From: Methylotenera_A sp036676175
GTDB lineage: Bacteria; Pseudomonadota; Gammaproteobacteria; Burkholderiales; Methylophilaceae
DNA length: 31,456 nucleotides
Reading direction: 5' to 3'
Assembly (NCBI GenBank): GCA_036676175.1
Contig: JAKFDL010000096.1
Location: 1-31,456, forward strand
Made by a program: the position numbers and the translations under genes. The notes under the pieces are model-generated. The model searched no databases. It saw nothing but the letters and a program-made list of their open reading frames with translations, and had not been told where the DNA came from. Position 1 is the stretch's first letter. Every line of letters starts with the position of its first letter. This document shows, piece by piece, positions 8,795 through 16,560 of the stretch.

Positions 8795-9811
8795 TTAACC
8801 CAGCGTTTTGCAAATGTCGTGCACCAGCTTTGGCCCTTGGTATATCAGCCCACTGTAGACTTGTACAAGGTCAGCCCCAGCAGCGATTTTTTCCACCGCA
8901 TCCGCACCAGTTAAAATGCCACCCACGCCAATAATTGGCAAAGCACGCTGCAATTGTTGTGACAATTGTTGAATCACAACAGTTGATTGGTTGCGCACTG
9001 GCGCGCCGGATAAACCGCCAGCTTCCTCAGTATGCGGCATGCCTTTTACCGCATCACGGCTCAGTGTCGTGTTAGTGGCAATGACGCCATCAATCTGATG
9101 CTGCATCAATAAATCGGCGATTTCGATGACTTGCTCTTGCGTTAAATCAGGCGCAATTTTTAACGTCATCGGCACATATTTACCATGTTTTTCGGTGAGT
9201 TTTTTTTGTTCCAATTTCAGCCTAGCCAGTAAGCCAGATAAAGCTTCTGCTGCCTGTAAATCGCGCAGGTTTTTGGTGTTGGGTGATGAAATGTTCACCG
9301 TAATGTAGCTGGCATGTGCGTACACCTTTTGCATGCAAATTAAGTAGTCATCAACGGCTTTTTCGTTGGGTGTATCAAAATTTTTGCCGATATTAATACC
9401 CAGAATTCCTGAATACCCAGCTGCTTTGACATTCTCGATTAAATTATCCACACCTAAATTATTAAAGCCAAAGCGGTTAATAATACCTTGCGCAGCTTTC
9501 ACGCGGAACAATCTAGGCTTGGCGTTGCCAGGCTGTGGGCGCGGCGTCACTGTTCCGACTTCAATAAAACCAAAACCTAATTTGGCCATACCATCAATCA
9601 CCGCGCCATTCTTATCTAGGCCAGCTGCCAAACCAACCGGGTTCTCAAACGTTAAACCCATCACCTGTCTTGGCACGCAGACGGGTGCTTTTGGGTAACA
9701 GTTTAAAATACCGGATTTTTCTACGAATTTTAGGCTTTTTAGGGTAATGTCATGTGTGAATTCTGCATCAAGCTGAAACAGTAAAGGTCTGGCGAGTGAG
9801 TAAATGTTCAT
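8795..9811 (-). CDS. pyrD: Dihydroorotate dehydrogenase (quinone), class 2
   Basis: Oxidises dihydroorotate to orotate in pyrimidine synthesis and passes electrons to quinone at the inner membrane. The 338-residue length fits the class 2 enzymes. The N-terminal amphipathic region (about 1-40) is followed by the FMN-binding barrel with NPVGLAAGLDKNG (58-69), RFGFNN and VNISSPNTKNLR, where Ser175 is the expected catalytic base. GVGGILTGADAVEKI near the C-terminus belongs to the phosphate-binding region. Directly upstream, a TAAAAT hexamer lies exactly 6 nt from the ATG and there is no Shine-Dalgarno, so the mRNA may be leaderless. Confidence 0.98.
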   Translation of the reverse strand: MNIYSLARPLLFQLDAEFTHDITLKSLKFVEKSGILNCYPKAPVCVPRQVMGLTFENPVGLAAGLDKNGAVIDGMAKLGFGFIEVGTVTPRPQPGNAKPRLFRVKAAQGIINRFGFNNLGVDNLIENVKAAGYSGILGINIGKNFDTPNEKAVDDYLICMQKVYAHASYITVNISSPNTKNLRDLQAAEALSGLLARLKLEQKKLTEKHGKYVPMTLKIAPDLTQEQVIEIADLLMQHQIDGVIATNTTLSRDAVKGMPHTEEAGGLSGAPVRNQSTVVIQQLSQQLQRALPIIGVGGILTGADAVEKIAAGADLVQVYSGLIYQGPKLVHDICKTLG

Positions 9812-9848
9812 GCCGACATTTTACGCGATATCACCACCTTTTAATCAA
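9812..9848 (-). promoter_or_regulatory. Putative pyrD promoter, possibly leaderless
   Basis: On the minus strand TAAAAT (9823-9818) is followed by GTCGGC and then the ATG. TTGATT (9848-9843) lies 19 nt upstream of the -10. Transcription starting at the usual distance would begin at or next to the A of the ATG. Confidence 0.4.
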
Positions 9849-9854
9849 TCGCTA

Positions 9855-10637
9855 CTAATTCGCTACACGCACGATGAATTTATTACCGCATTTCCTGCAT
9901 CTAAACAAACGACCATCGATGGTTTTTGCCAGTGGTTGAACACCACATTGTGGGCACTGTACATCATCCCCTTCATTAGGAATTTCAGCATACCTGTTCA
10001 TGTTATAAGTGTCAAAAGTGTCAGTAGTTAAAAGATTCGAGGATTTTTTATCAAAAAATGTGCCTGCAATAATCAGCAGAATCGCACCAACTTCCAACAG
10101 TACATTAATTGTTAATCCTAAAATTGGGCGATTGATTAATATATCAAAATGGTGGAAAGAGGCTGCGCGTATTAAAATAAATGTACACAGCAATATAATG
10201 CCCCACCAGGTTAATTTATTGTGTCGCCATGAGTTTGCTAAAAACAAACGTATACTCAATAAGGCAGTTAACATTCCCAAGCCTAATGCCAGTATAAATG
10301 CAAACTGCACTCGCCTTCTATATAAATACCAGTCATTCACAAGTGCATTATCTTTAACAAATTCAGTCAACCAGCTTTGTAAATCCAATTGCTTGTTGAT
10401 GGCTAACAGCAACAAAAAAACGGCCAAATAAATCCAGAATTGATAATAACCACCGAATTTTCTAGTGGCGTTTGCTTTTACAAGACACCGTGCCGCCGCC
10501 AACACATAAAAAGCAACGGTTAACCAACCAAAGATACTGGCATCTCCAATTCCCGCGTGCCAGCGGCCATCTTTGATAGCCGCAAAGATGATAGGGCTCT
10601 GAATTAATAACAATAAAAATGGTATTAACTTATTCAT
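9855..10637 (-). CDS. Membrane protein with C-terminal zinc ribbon, function unknown
   Basis: A 260-residue protein with about six hydrophobic helices through residue ~200, then a soluble tail carrying a four-cysteine zinc ribbon: CPQC (Cys228, Cys231) and CRKC (Cys247, Cys250). The segment LLLLAINKQLDLQSWLTEFVKD is a recognisable conserved block of a widespread family of uncharacterised membrane proteins, some of which carry the misleading label isopropylmalate isomerase; nothing here resembles that enzyme. The ATG is preceded by AAGGA, immediately adjacent, and by a TAAAAT exactly 6 nt away. No function is assigned. Confidence 0.8.
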   Translation of the reverse strand: MNKLIPFLLLLIQSPIIFAAIKDGRWHAGIGDASIFGWLTVAFYVLAAARCLVKANATRKFGGYYQFWIYLAVFLLLLAINKQLDLQSWLTEFVKDNALVNDWYLYRRRVQFAFILALGLGMLTALLSIRLFLANSWRHNKLTWWGIILLCTFILIRAASFHHFDILINRPILGLTINVLLEVGAILLIIAGTFFDKKSSNLLTTDTFDTYNMNRYAEIPNEGDDVQCPQCGVQPLAKTIDGRLFRCRKCGNKFIVRVAN

Positions 10638-10649
10638 TCCTTCATTTTA
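10638..10649 (-). promoter_or_regulatory. -10-like element abutting the zinc-ribbon protein start
   Basis: TAAAAT (10649-10644) is separated by GAAGGA from the ATG at 10637. The spacing is the same as in front of pyrD and tetR. The AAGGA is too close to act as a normal ribosome site for this ATG. No clear -35 is seen. Confidence 0.35.
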
Positions 10650-10721
10650 GCGTGAATTATCGCCAATGACACGTTGAATGGCATTTTCGCCATTTAGTTT
10701 GATAACGCCAAGTGAAAAAGT

Positions 10722-10750
10722 AAACAAAAACGCCGCATAAATGCGGCGTT
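10722..10750 (-). terminator. Terminator of the flavoprotein gene
   Basis: On the minus strand a 9-bp stem AACGCCGCA/TGCGGCGTT with a 4-nt loop (10750-10729) is followed by TTTGTTTA. It lies 38 nt after the stop codon of the minus-strand flavoprotein gene. Confidence 0.85.
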
Positions 10751-10787
10751 CTCAAACTCATTAATTATCTTTTTTCTTAGCTAGAAA

Positions 10788-13700
10788 CTACAACAATACC
10801 TTCTCTATCCCGCCATTATTCACTCTATCGACATATTCATGCATCCAGTTCTCACCGAGAATATGCTTGGCCATTTCCACCACAATATAATCGGCCTCAA
10901 TCCCAGTATCGTCGCCGTAGCGTGCCAAACCTTGCAGACAGCTTGGGCAACTCGTCAATATTTTCACCTTCTCTTCTGGATTACCAACCGTTAAGCCCAT
11001 TTTCTGCATGCCTTTTTCTAGCTCTTCCTGCTTGCGGAATTTCACTTGGGTGGCAATATCGGGACGTGCAGCCGCAAAAGTGCCACTCTCGCCACAGCAG
11101 CGATCATTCAACGTAACCTCAGTGCCCATCAGTTTGTTGGTAACCTCGAGTGGTTTATAGGTTTTCATAGGCGTATGGCACGGGTCGTGATACATATAGC
11201 GCGTACCGGTGATACCTGAAAGCTTCTGGTCTTTTTCCATCAAGTATTCATGGATATCCAGCAATCGACAACCCGGGAAAATCTTCTCAAACTCGTACTT
11301 TTGCAGCTGATCCATGCAGGTACCGCAAGATACGATGACCGTTTTTATGTCTAAATAGTTAAGTGTATTTGCTACACGGTGGAATAGCACACGGTTATCT
11401 GTGGTGATTTGCAGGCCTTTATCGTGATTGCCGCTAGAAGTTTGCGGATAGCCGCAACACAAGTAACCAGGCGGCAGCACTGTGATGGCGCCCACTTCAT
11501 ACAACATCGCTTGCGTCGCTAAACCAACGTTAGAAAACAGACGCTCTGAACCACAGCCAGGGAAGTAAAATACCGCCTCTGAATCTTCGTTCACCTTTTG
11601 TGGGTTACGAATAACCGGAATCATGCTGTCATCTTCTATGCCCAACATGGCGCGTGATGTTTTAGATTGCAGCTTTTTCGGCATCGGTCGGTTGATAAAG
11701 TGAATCACCTGTGCCTTAATTTCCGGTTTGCCCACCGTAGCTGGCGGCCTAAATTTATCTTTAAGCAGCCCGAATTTTTTCGCCAAAACATGGGCGAAGC
11801 TTTGCGCCCTATAGCCAAATTGAATCATGCCAGCGCGCAATAATTTAATCGTCGCAGGGTCTTTGGCATTTAAAAACAACATCCCCGCCGCAGTGCCAGG
11901 GTTAAATTTCTTTTTACCCTGCTCACGTAAAAAGTTACGCATTTTGATGGAAACATCACCAAAATCAATATCGACAGGGCAAGGTTTCTCGCACTTGTGG
12001 CACACAGTGCAATGATCAGCGACGTCGTTAAACTCATCAAAGTGCTTGAGTGAGATGCCGCGTCGTGTTTGCTCTTCGTATAGGAATGCCTCGATTAATA
12101 GTGATGTACCTAAAATCTTGTTGCGTGGGCTATACAACAAATTGGCGCGCGGCACGTGAGTGGTACACACTGGCTTGCACTTACCGCAACGTAAACAATC
12201 CGAAATATCATCGGCAATTTCACCAATGGCAGATTGTTCCATGATGATAGATTCTTGCTCAAGCAAGCCAAAGCTTGGGGTATAGGCATTTTCCAGTCCA
12301 GAGCCTGCAAGCAATTTACCCTTATTGAAATAGCCGTTCGGATCTACTTTGTTTTTATAGGCAGTAAAGTTGTCGATGGTCGATTGGTCCAGGTATTCCA
12401 TTTTGGTAATACCAATACCATGCTCGCCAGAAATCACTCCATCAAGACTTTTTGCCAGCACCATTACACGGTCTACCGCGGTATGCGCTTGCTGCATCAT
12501 GCCGTAATCATCTGAGTTTACCGGGATGTTGGTATGGACGTTACCATCGCCAGCATGCATGTGCAAAGCAATAAATACGCGGCTTTTCAGCACTTTTTTA
12601 TGAATCGCATCTAATTCGTTGAGTATTTTTTGATACTCGCGCCCAGCGAAAATCTCTTCCATTGGGCGTTTAAGTTCACGCTTCCAAGAGATGCGTAAAT
12701 CATAACTTTGAACGGCACGAAACACATTCTCATATTGCTCATGCGGCTTGCCAAGCTCACCCAAGGCAGAAACTGGCGCATCCAAGCTATTTAAAATCAA
12801 GCTCCAGCGCGCGCGTAAATCATGCAATAACTGCAAAGCAATCGCTTGTTTAGCATGCACCATTTCTGCATCATTATTGCCGTCTTCATCTGCTTGCAGA
12901 GGCAAATCACCTTGCATAAATGTGTCCAACGCATTCAATAATTTAAGCTTGTTATCAATTGAAAGCTCAATATTAATACGCTCAATACCATCAGAATACT
13001 CACCTAATTTTGGCAGTGGAATCACCACGTCTTCGTTAATTTTGAAGGCGTTGGTGTGTTTGGCAATAGCAGCAGTACGCGCACGATCGAGCCAGAATTT
13101 CTTACGTGCCTCGCCAGATACCGCAATAAAACCTTCGCCATCCCGCGCGTTGCACATGCGCACCATGGCAGACGCGACTTGACCCACTGCATTCTCGTCA
13201 TCAGAAGCAATGTCGGCAATCAATACCATTTTGGGACGTTGTTGACGAGCCGCTTTGGTCGCATAACCCACGGCTTTAATATAACGCTCATCCATGTGCT
13301 CTAGCCCAGCCATAATGACAGCTGGCTCTTGCTTGGCAGTGAGGTCGAGGTAATCTTTAATCTCTACGATTGCTGGCACTGCGTGAGAAACGTTACCAAA
13401 AAATTCTAAGGCAATCGTGCGCACGTGCTTAGGCATACGGTGCAAAATAAAAGTAGCGCTGGTAATGAGGCCATCACAACCCTCTTTTTGAATCCCTGGC
13501 AAGCCGCTTAAAAATTTGTCGGTTACGTCTTTGCCTAAACCTACTTTGCGGAAACTTGGGCCAGGAATGCTAATAATTTCAGGCTCACCCAGCTGCGTTT
13601 TCATATCCACATCAAAGCGCGTGAGCTTAAAGCGCGCCATGGCAATATCATGAATTTTGCCAAGGTTATGGTCTAAACGTTCTACTTCAAGCCATTTCGC

Positions 13701-14669
13701 ATCGGGTGTCACCATGCGCCAAGATGCTAAGTTATCTAAGGCGGTTCCCCACAGCACAGCTTTTTTACCGCCCGCATTCATAGCTACGTTACCGCCAATG
13801 CAGCAAGCGTCAGCACTCGTAGGATCGCAGGCGAATTCTAGCCCTGCATCCGTTGCGGCCTCCATAGCGCGACGAGTGACGACACCTGCACCACATTCGA
13901 TAGTAGCCACTTGTCGTGACACTCCTGGCAAGGTGCGCATTTGTACACCAGTGTGCTGGTCTAATTTTTCGGTATTAATTACCACTGAAAGTGGCGTGAG
14001 TGGGATAGCGCCACCAGTATAGCCAGTGCCACCGCCACGTGGTATCACTGTCAAACCCAATTCGATACTGGCTCGGACCAATGCAGCAATTTCAATCTCA
14101 GTATCGGGGTTTAATACCACAAACGGATATTCAACACGCCAGTCGGTCGCATCGGTTACATGCGACACACGCGCTAAACCATCAAATTGGATATTATCTT
14201 TACGCGTGATTTTGCTGTATTTGCTTAAGGCTTTTTTACGCAAATCGTAGGTTTGGCGAAAATCTTCGGCAAATTTTTCGACCGCAATTTTAGCGGCTGA
14301 TACTAATTGATTCACTTTTTCGTTGGGTTTATTGCTTTCCGCACCACGCTCATCAATGGCATGAATGCGATGATGAAGCGCATCAATCAAGGCTTTACGA
14401 CGTTTAGGGTTGTCTAGTAAATCATCTTGAAGATAAGGATTGCGGCTGACCACCCATAAATCACCCAGCACCTCGAACAGCATACGTGCACTGCGGCCAG
14501 TTTTGCGCTCAGCACGTAACTCATTCAAGATATTCCAACTTTGCTCCCCCAAAAATCGAATAACGATTTCACGATCAGAAAATGAGGTGTAGTTGTAGGG
14601 GATTTCGCGCAGGCGCGTAGTTGGGATAGGATCAGCTTGTAGAATTTCGACAGGAATCGGTGCGTTCAT
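10788..14669 (-). CDS. DUF3683 FAD-linked oxidase / Fe-S / cysteine-rich-domain oxidoreductase
   Basis: A very large (1293-residue) protein, probably a membrane-associated 2-hydroxyacid (D-lactate or glycolate) dehydrogenase that passes electrons to quinone or cytochrome. The substrate is inferred from domains only. In order: a DUF3683-type N-terminus (about 1-160); an FAD-binding domain with PRGGGTGYTGG (210-220); an FAD-oxidase C-terminal domain with HMHAGDGNVHTN; and two 4Fe-4S motifs, Cys825-828-831-835 and Cys887-890-893-897. Two cysteine-rich CCG domains follow, at Cys1071-Cys1072 and Cys1191-Cys1192 (also FPGCGSE and YHDPCHTP). The first cluster lacks the usual Pro after its last Cys. 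This fuses what GlpC/GlcF-type and GlcD-type proteins do as separate subunits. No clear Shine-Dalgarno is present. Confidence 0.92.
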   Translation of the reverse strand: MNAPIPVEILQADPIPTTRLREIPYNYTSFSDREIVIRFLGEQSWNILNELRAERKTGRSARMLFEVLGDLWVVSRNPYLQDDLLDNPKRRKALIDALHHRIHAIDERGAESNKPNEKVNQLVSAAKIAVEKFAEDFRQTYDLRKKALSKYSKITRKDNIQFDGLARVSHVTDATDWRVEYPFVVLNPDTEIEIAALVRASIELGLTVIPRGGGTGYTGGAIPLTPLSVVINTEKLDQHTGVQMRTLPGVSRQVATIECGAGVVTRRAMEAATDAGLEFACDPTSADACCIGGNVAMNAGGKKAVLWGTALDNLASWRMVTPDAKWLEVERLDHNLGKIHDIAMARFKLTRFDVDMKTQLGEPEIISIPGPSFRKVGLGKDVTDKFLSGLPGIQKEGCDGLITSATFILHRMPKHVRTIALEFFGNVSHAVPAIVEIKDYLDLTAKQEPAVIMAGLEHMDERYIKAVGYATKAARQQRPKMVLIADIASDDENAVGQVASAMVRMCNARDGEGFIAVSGEARKKFWLDRARTAAIAKHTNAFKINEDVVIPLPKLGEYSDGIERINIELSIDNKLKLLNALDTFMQGDLPLQADEDGNNDAEMVHAKQAIALQLLHDLRARWSLILNSLDAPVSALGELGKPHEQYENVFRAVQSYDLRISWKRELKRPMEEIFAGREYQKILNELDAIHKKVLKSRVFIALHMHAGDGNVHTNIPVNSDDYGMMQQAHTAVDRVMVLAKSLDGVISGEHGIGITKMEYLDQSTIDNFTAYKNKVDPNGYFNKGKLLAGSGLENAYTPSFGLLEQESIIMEQSAIGEIADDISDCLRCGKCKPVCTTHVPRANLLYSPRNKILGTSLLIEAFLYEEQTRRGISLKHFDEFNDVADHCTVCHKCEKPCPVDIDFGDVSIKMRNFLREQGKKKFNPGTAAGMLFLNAKDPATIKLLRAGMIQFGYRAQSFAHVLAKKFGLLKDKFRPPATVGKPEIKAQVIHFINRPMPKKLQSKTSRAMLGIEDDSMIPVIRNPQKVNEDSEAVFYFPGCGSERLFSNVGLATQAMLYEVGAITVLPPGYLCCGYPQTSSGNHDKGLQITTDNRVLFHRVANTLNYLDIKTVIVSCGTCMDQLQKYEFEKIFPGCRLLDIHEYLMEKDQKLSGITGTRYMYHDPCHTPMKTYKPLEVTNKLMGTEVTLNDRCCGESGTFAAARPDIATQVKFRKQEELEKGMQKMGLTVGNPEEKVKILTSCPSCLQGLARYGDDTGIEADYIVVEMAKHILGENWMHEYVDRVNNGGIEKVLL

Positions 14670-14801
14670 TAAGGTGTGATTAAACTCAGCAATATTTAAA
14701 GGTGAATTATATCATGCTGTAAGCCACCTCATAACGCTAGTACAGCATGCTTTTATATACGGGATTTATCTGCACATGATGTGACAAAAAGACGTTAAAA
14801 T
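14670..14801. promoter_or_regulatory. Divergent promoter region with 9-bp inverted repeat
   Basis: Between the flavoprotein (minus) and thioredoxin-like (plus) genes lies a perfect 9-bp inverted repeat, CATGCTGTA (14713-14721) and TACAGCATG (14741-14749). For the minus gene TATAAT (14711-14706) with TTATGA (14734-14729) is a plausible promoter at 17-nt spacing, and the left repeat arm falls inside its spacer. For the plus gene, TAAAAT at 14796-14801 touches the first ATG. Confidence 0.45.
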
Positions 14802-15302
14802 ATGCCCATGTTAATACTCAAAAGAATTGGGCTGACTGTTGCTATTGTGGCGCTGCTGGCATTTCTAGCTGACCAGTTCAACAAGCGGATGTTTGCACCC
14901 GATGCAACGTTTGTCACCCTCACTGGCAAAAATCTCCATATGGCAGATTTAAAAGGCAAAGTGGTACTGGTAAATTTTTGGGCCACCACCTGCAGCACTT
15001 GCGTGCATGAAATGCCAGATCTAGTCAAAACTTATAATACCTTCAAAGATAAAAACTTCGAGATGGTGGCAGTGGCTATGGACTACGATCCGCCGGCACA
15101 AGTGCTGAATTTTGCCACCCAAAAAGCCCTGCCCTTTCCTGTAATGCACGATGGCTTTGGTGATGTGGCCAAAAAATTTCGTCATAAGGGCCTGACACCG
15201 ACTACCTATATTTTTGACAAAACAGGCTATCGCATATTTTATAAAGTCGGTGAATTGGATTTTGCAAAACTAAATCAACTTTTAGGTAAAGAGCTTAATT
15301 AA
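14802..15302 (+). CDS. TlpA/ResA-like membrane-anchored thioredoxin-fold protein
   Basis: A 166-residue protein with an N-terminal membrane anchor (about 6-24) and a periplasmic thioredoxin-like domain. VVLVNFWATTCSTCVHEMP carries the CxxC redox pair Cys64/Cys67, and a GLTPTTYIFDKTG cis-Pro segment follows. Such proteins reduce disulfides, commonly in cytochrome c or oxidase maturation; the partner here is not shown. The start may be the ATG at 14802 or the one at 14808. A TAAAAT hexamer lies exactly 6 nt before the latter, so a leaderless transcript starting at 14808 is possible. The stop overlaps the next gene's start (TAATG), which suggests coupled translation with hemJ. Confidence 0.88.
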   Translation: MPMLILKRIGLTVAIVALLAFLADQFNKRMFAPDATFVTLTGKNLHMADLKGKVVLVNFWATTCSTCVHEMPDLVKTYNTFKDKNFEMVAVAMDYDPPAQVLNFATQKALPFPVMHDGFGDVAKKFRHKGLTPTTYIFDKTGYRIFYKVGELDFAKLNQLLGKELN

Positions 15303-15712
15303 TGCTCTGGATTAAGGCGTTGCATATAATTTTTGTGATCAGCTGGTTTGCTGGTTTATTTTATTTACCACGCTTATTCGTTAACCACGCGATTGAAACT
15401 AATGATGCTGCTTTAGCAAGATTGGCACTCATGGAACACAAACTTTACAAATTCATGTTGCCCTTAGCCATATTGGCTTTAGTCTTTGGTTTATGGCTAT
15501 GGCTAGTTTATGGTATTACTGGAGCATGGCTACATGTCAAGCTAGTATTGGTTGCCGGCTTAGTGGCTTATCACTTTTATTGCGGTAGATTGATACGTGA
15601 TTTTCAGGCCGGCAAAAATACCCGCAGCCATATTTGGTATCGCTGGTTTAATGAGATTCCTGTGTTAGTATTATTCTTTGTGGTAATTTTAGTCGTGGTA
15701 AAACCGTTCTAA
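15302..15712 (+). CDS. hemJ: HemJ-like protoporphyrinogen IX oxidase
   Basis: A 136-residue integral membrane protein with four helices, matching the HemJ (CopD-like, UPF0093) family that converts protoporphyrinogen IX to protoporphyrin IX in heme synthesis. Conserved features are His8 in KALHI, WFAGLFYLPRLFV with Arg24, and HVK with Lys80. The start overlaps the upstream stop by one base (TAATG), and AGGTAAAGAG lies upstream. The link to heme fits the ctaA/ctaB/cox genes elsewhere in the window. Confidence 0.9.
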   Translation: MLWIKALHIIFVISWFAGLFYLPRLFVNHAIETNDAALARLALMEHKLYKFMLPLAILALVFGLWLWLVYGITGAWLHVKLVLVAGLVAYHFYCGRLIRDFQAGKNTRSHIWYRWFNEIPVLVLFFVVILVVVKPF

Positions 15713-15726
15713 ACTGTAGAATATTT

Positions 15727-16497
15727 ATGGACATTTTAAATTCACCTTGGTTGATTAAAATGCTTGCGAAATCAAGCAAATCACCACGTGGTCGTTTGCT
15801 TAGTTTATTTGAAACTTTAGAAGATTGGCTGGACGCACCTCATATTTCTGCGGATATTCGCAAGCAAGCAGATAATGATTTGCAAACGCAAACGCCAGAA
15901 AAAAACCTGCTAGATTTTCTTACATTAGAAGCCAGCAAAGCAGGCGCCGCCATGCCAGAAATGTTAGCAAACCAACTTTACTTCATGGCCGTTGCTGCCA
16001 CACAAGAGAGGTTGCATGCTGGCAACGCGCAAAGTTTAAGTCACGCCAGAAGCGCAGCGAGTGCTTTAATTTCCGCTCAAACAAAAACAGAATTCCATAT
16101 TGCCAAACCGACTGCTTATGCCATGGCGGCGAGCTTTGCTGCTGTCTGTGCCGTCGCAGGTGGCTTGCTGGTATTTAATTTACAACAGCCAAATCCAATT
16201 ATTGCCGCCGCACAAATGCCTATGCAGGCTGTTATTCCGCAAATGGTGGTAACTGAAACGATAGCGAATCCACAGCAAACTGCTGCGCTCATCGCACAAA
16301 TTGAACAGATGCGTCATGGAAACTGCCAACTCATCGAAGCGGTTCAACTGCCTGACAGCCAAAAAGGCATTTATTTGAATATGGTGGTAAATGGACAAGT
16401 TTCGACCAACCCTCAAGAGCAAGCCATTGCGATTGAGCTATTGGCTAGAACGCGCTGTAACTACACCCCTATGCTGATGGCCAACTCCACTGGCTAA
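15727..16497 (+). CDS. Unknown single-pass membrane protein
   Basis: A 256-residue protein that I do not recognise. An N-terminal soluble region (about 1-130) is rich in Ala, Gln and Leu and probably helical. One hydrophobic segment lies at about 132-151 (AMAASFAAVCAVAGGLLVF), and a C-terminal domain of about 105 residues includes two cysteines (NCQLIEA and RCNYTP). The layout, cytosolic helical part then TM then small outer domain, resembles anti-sigma-factor-like proteins in general shape only; no such function is claimed. It lies 14 nt after hemJ and is probably cotranscribed with it. The Shine-Dalgarno is weak. Confidence 0.75.
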   Translation: MDILNSPWLIKMLAKSSKSPRGRLLSLFETLEDWLDAPHISADIRKQADNDLQTQTPEKNLLDFLTLEASKAGAAMPEMLANQLYFMAVAATQERLHAGNAQSLSHARSAASALISAQTKTEFHIAKPTAYAMAASFAAVCAVAGGLLVFNLQQPNPIIAAAQMPMQAVIPQMVVTETIANPQQTAALIAQIEQMRHGNCQLIEAVQLPDSQKGIYLNMVVNGQVSTNPQEQAIAIELLARTRCNYTPMLMANSTG

Positions 16498-16512
16498 CAC
16501 ACGTTGCAATTC

Positions 16513-16560
16513 ATACAATAACTATTGTATAACGACTATACTGTCTAGTATAATCAAGGC
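16513..16560 (+). promoter_or_regulatory. tetR promoter with two palindromic operators
   Basis: TTGTAT (16525-16530) and TATAAT (16549-16554), 18 nt apart, make a good sigma-70 promoter. An 18-bp palindrome with perfect 8-bp arms, ATACAATA (16513-16520) and TATTGTAT (16523-16530), covers the -35. A second inverted repeat, TATACT (16537-16542) and AGTATA (16547-16552), overlaps the -10. This fits autorepression by the TetR protein encoded just downstream. The -10 ends 6 nt before the ATG, so the message may be leaderless. Confidence 0.7.

Noticed and set aside
10009..10431. 140-codon plus-strand frame opposite the zinc-ribbon protein
   Set aside because: Shadow of a well-supported membrane protein; no domain or ribosome site.
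12748..13182. 144-codon plus-strand frame inside the flavoprotein gene
   Set aside because: Antisense shadow with Ser/Ala-rich meaningless sequence and no ribosome site.
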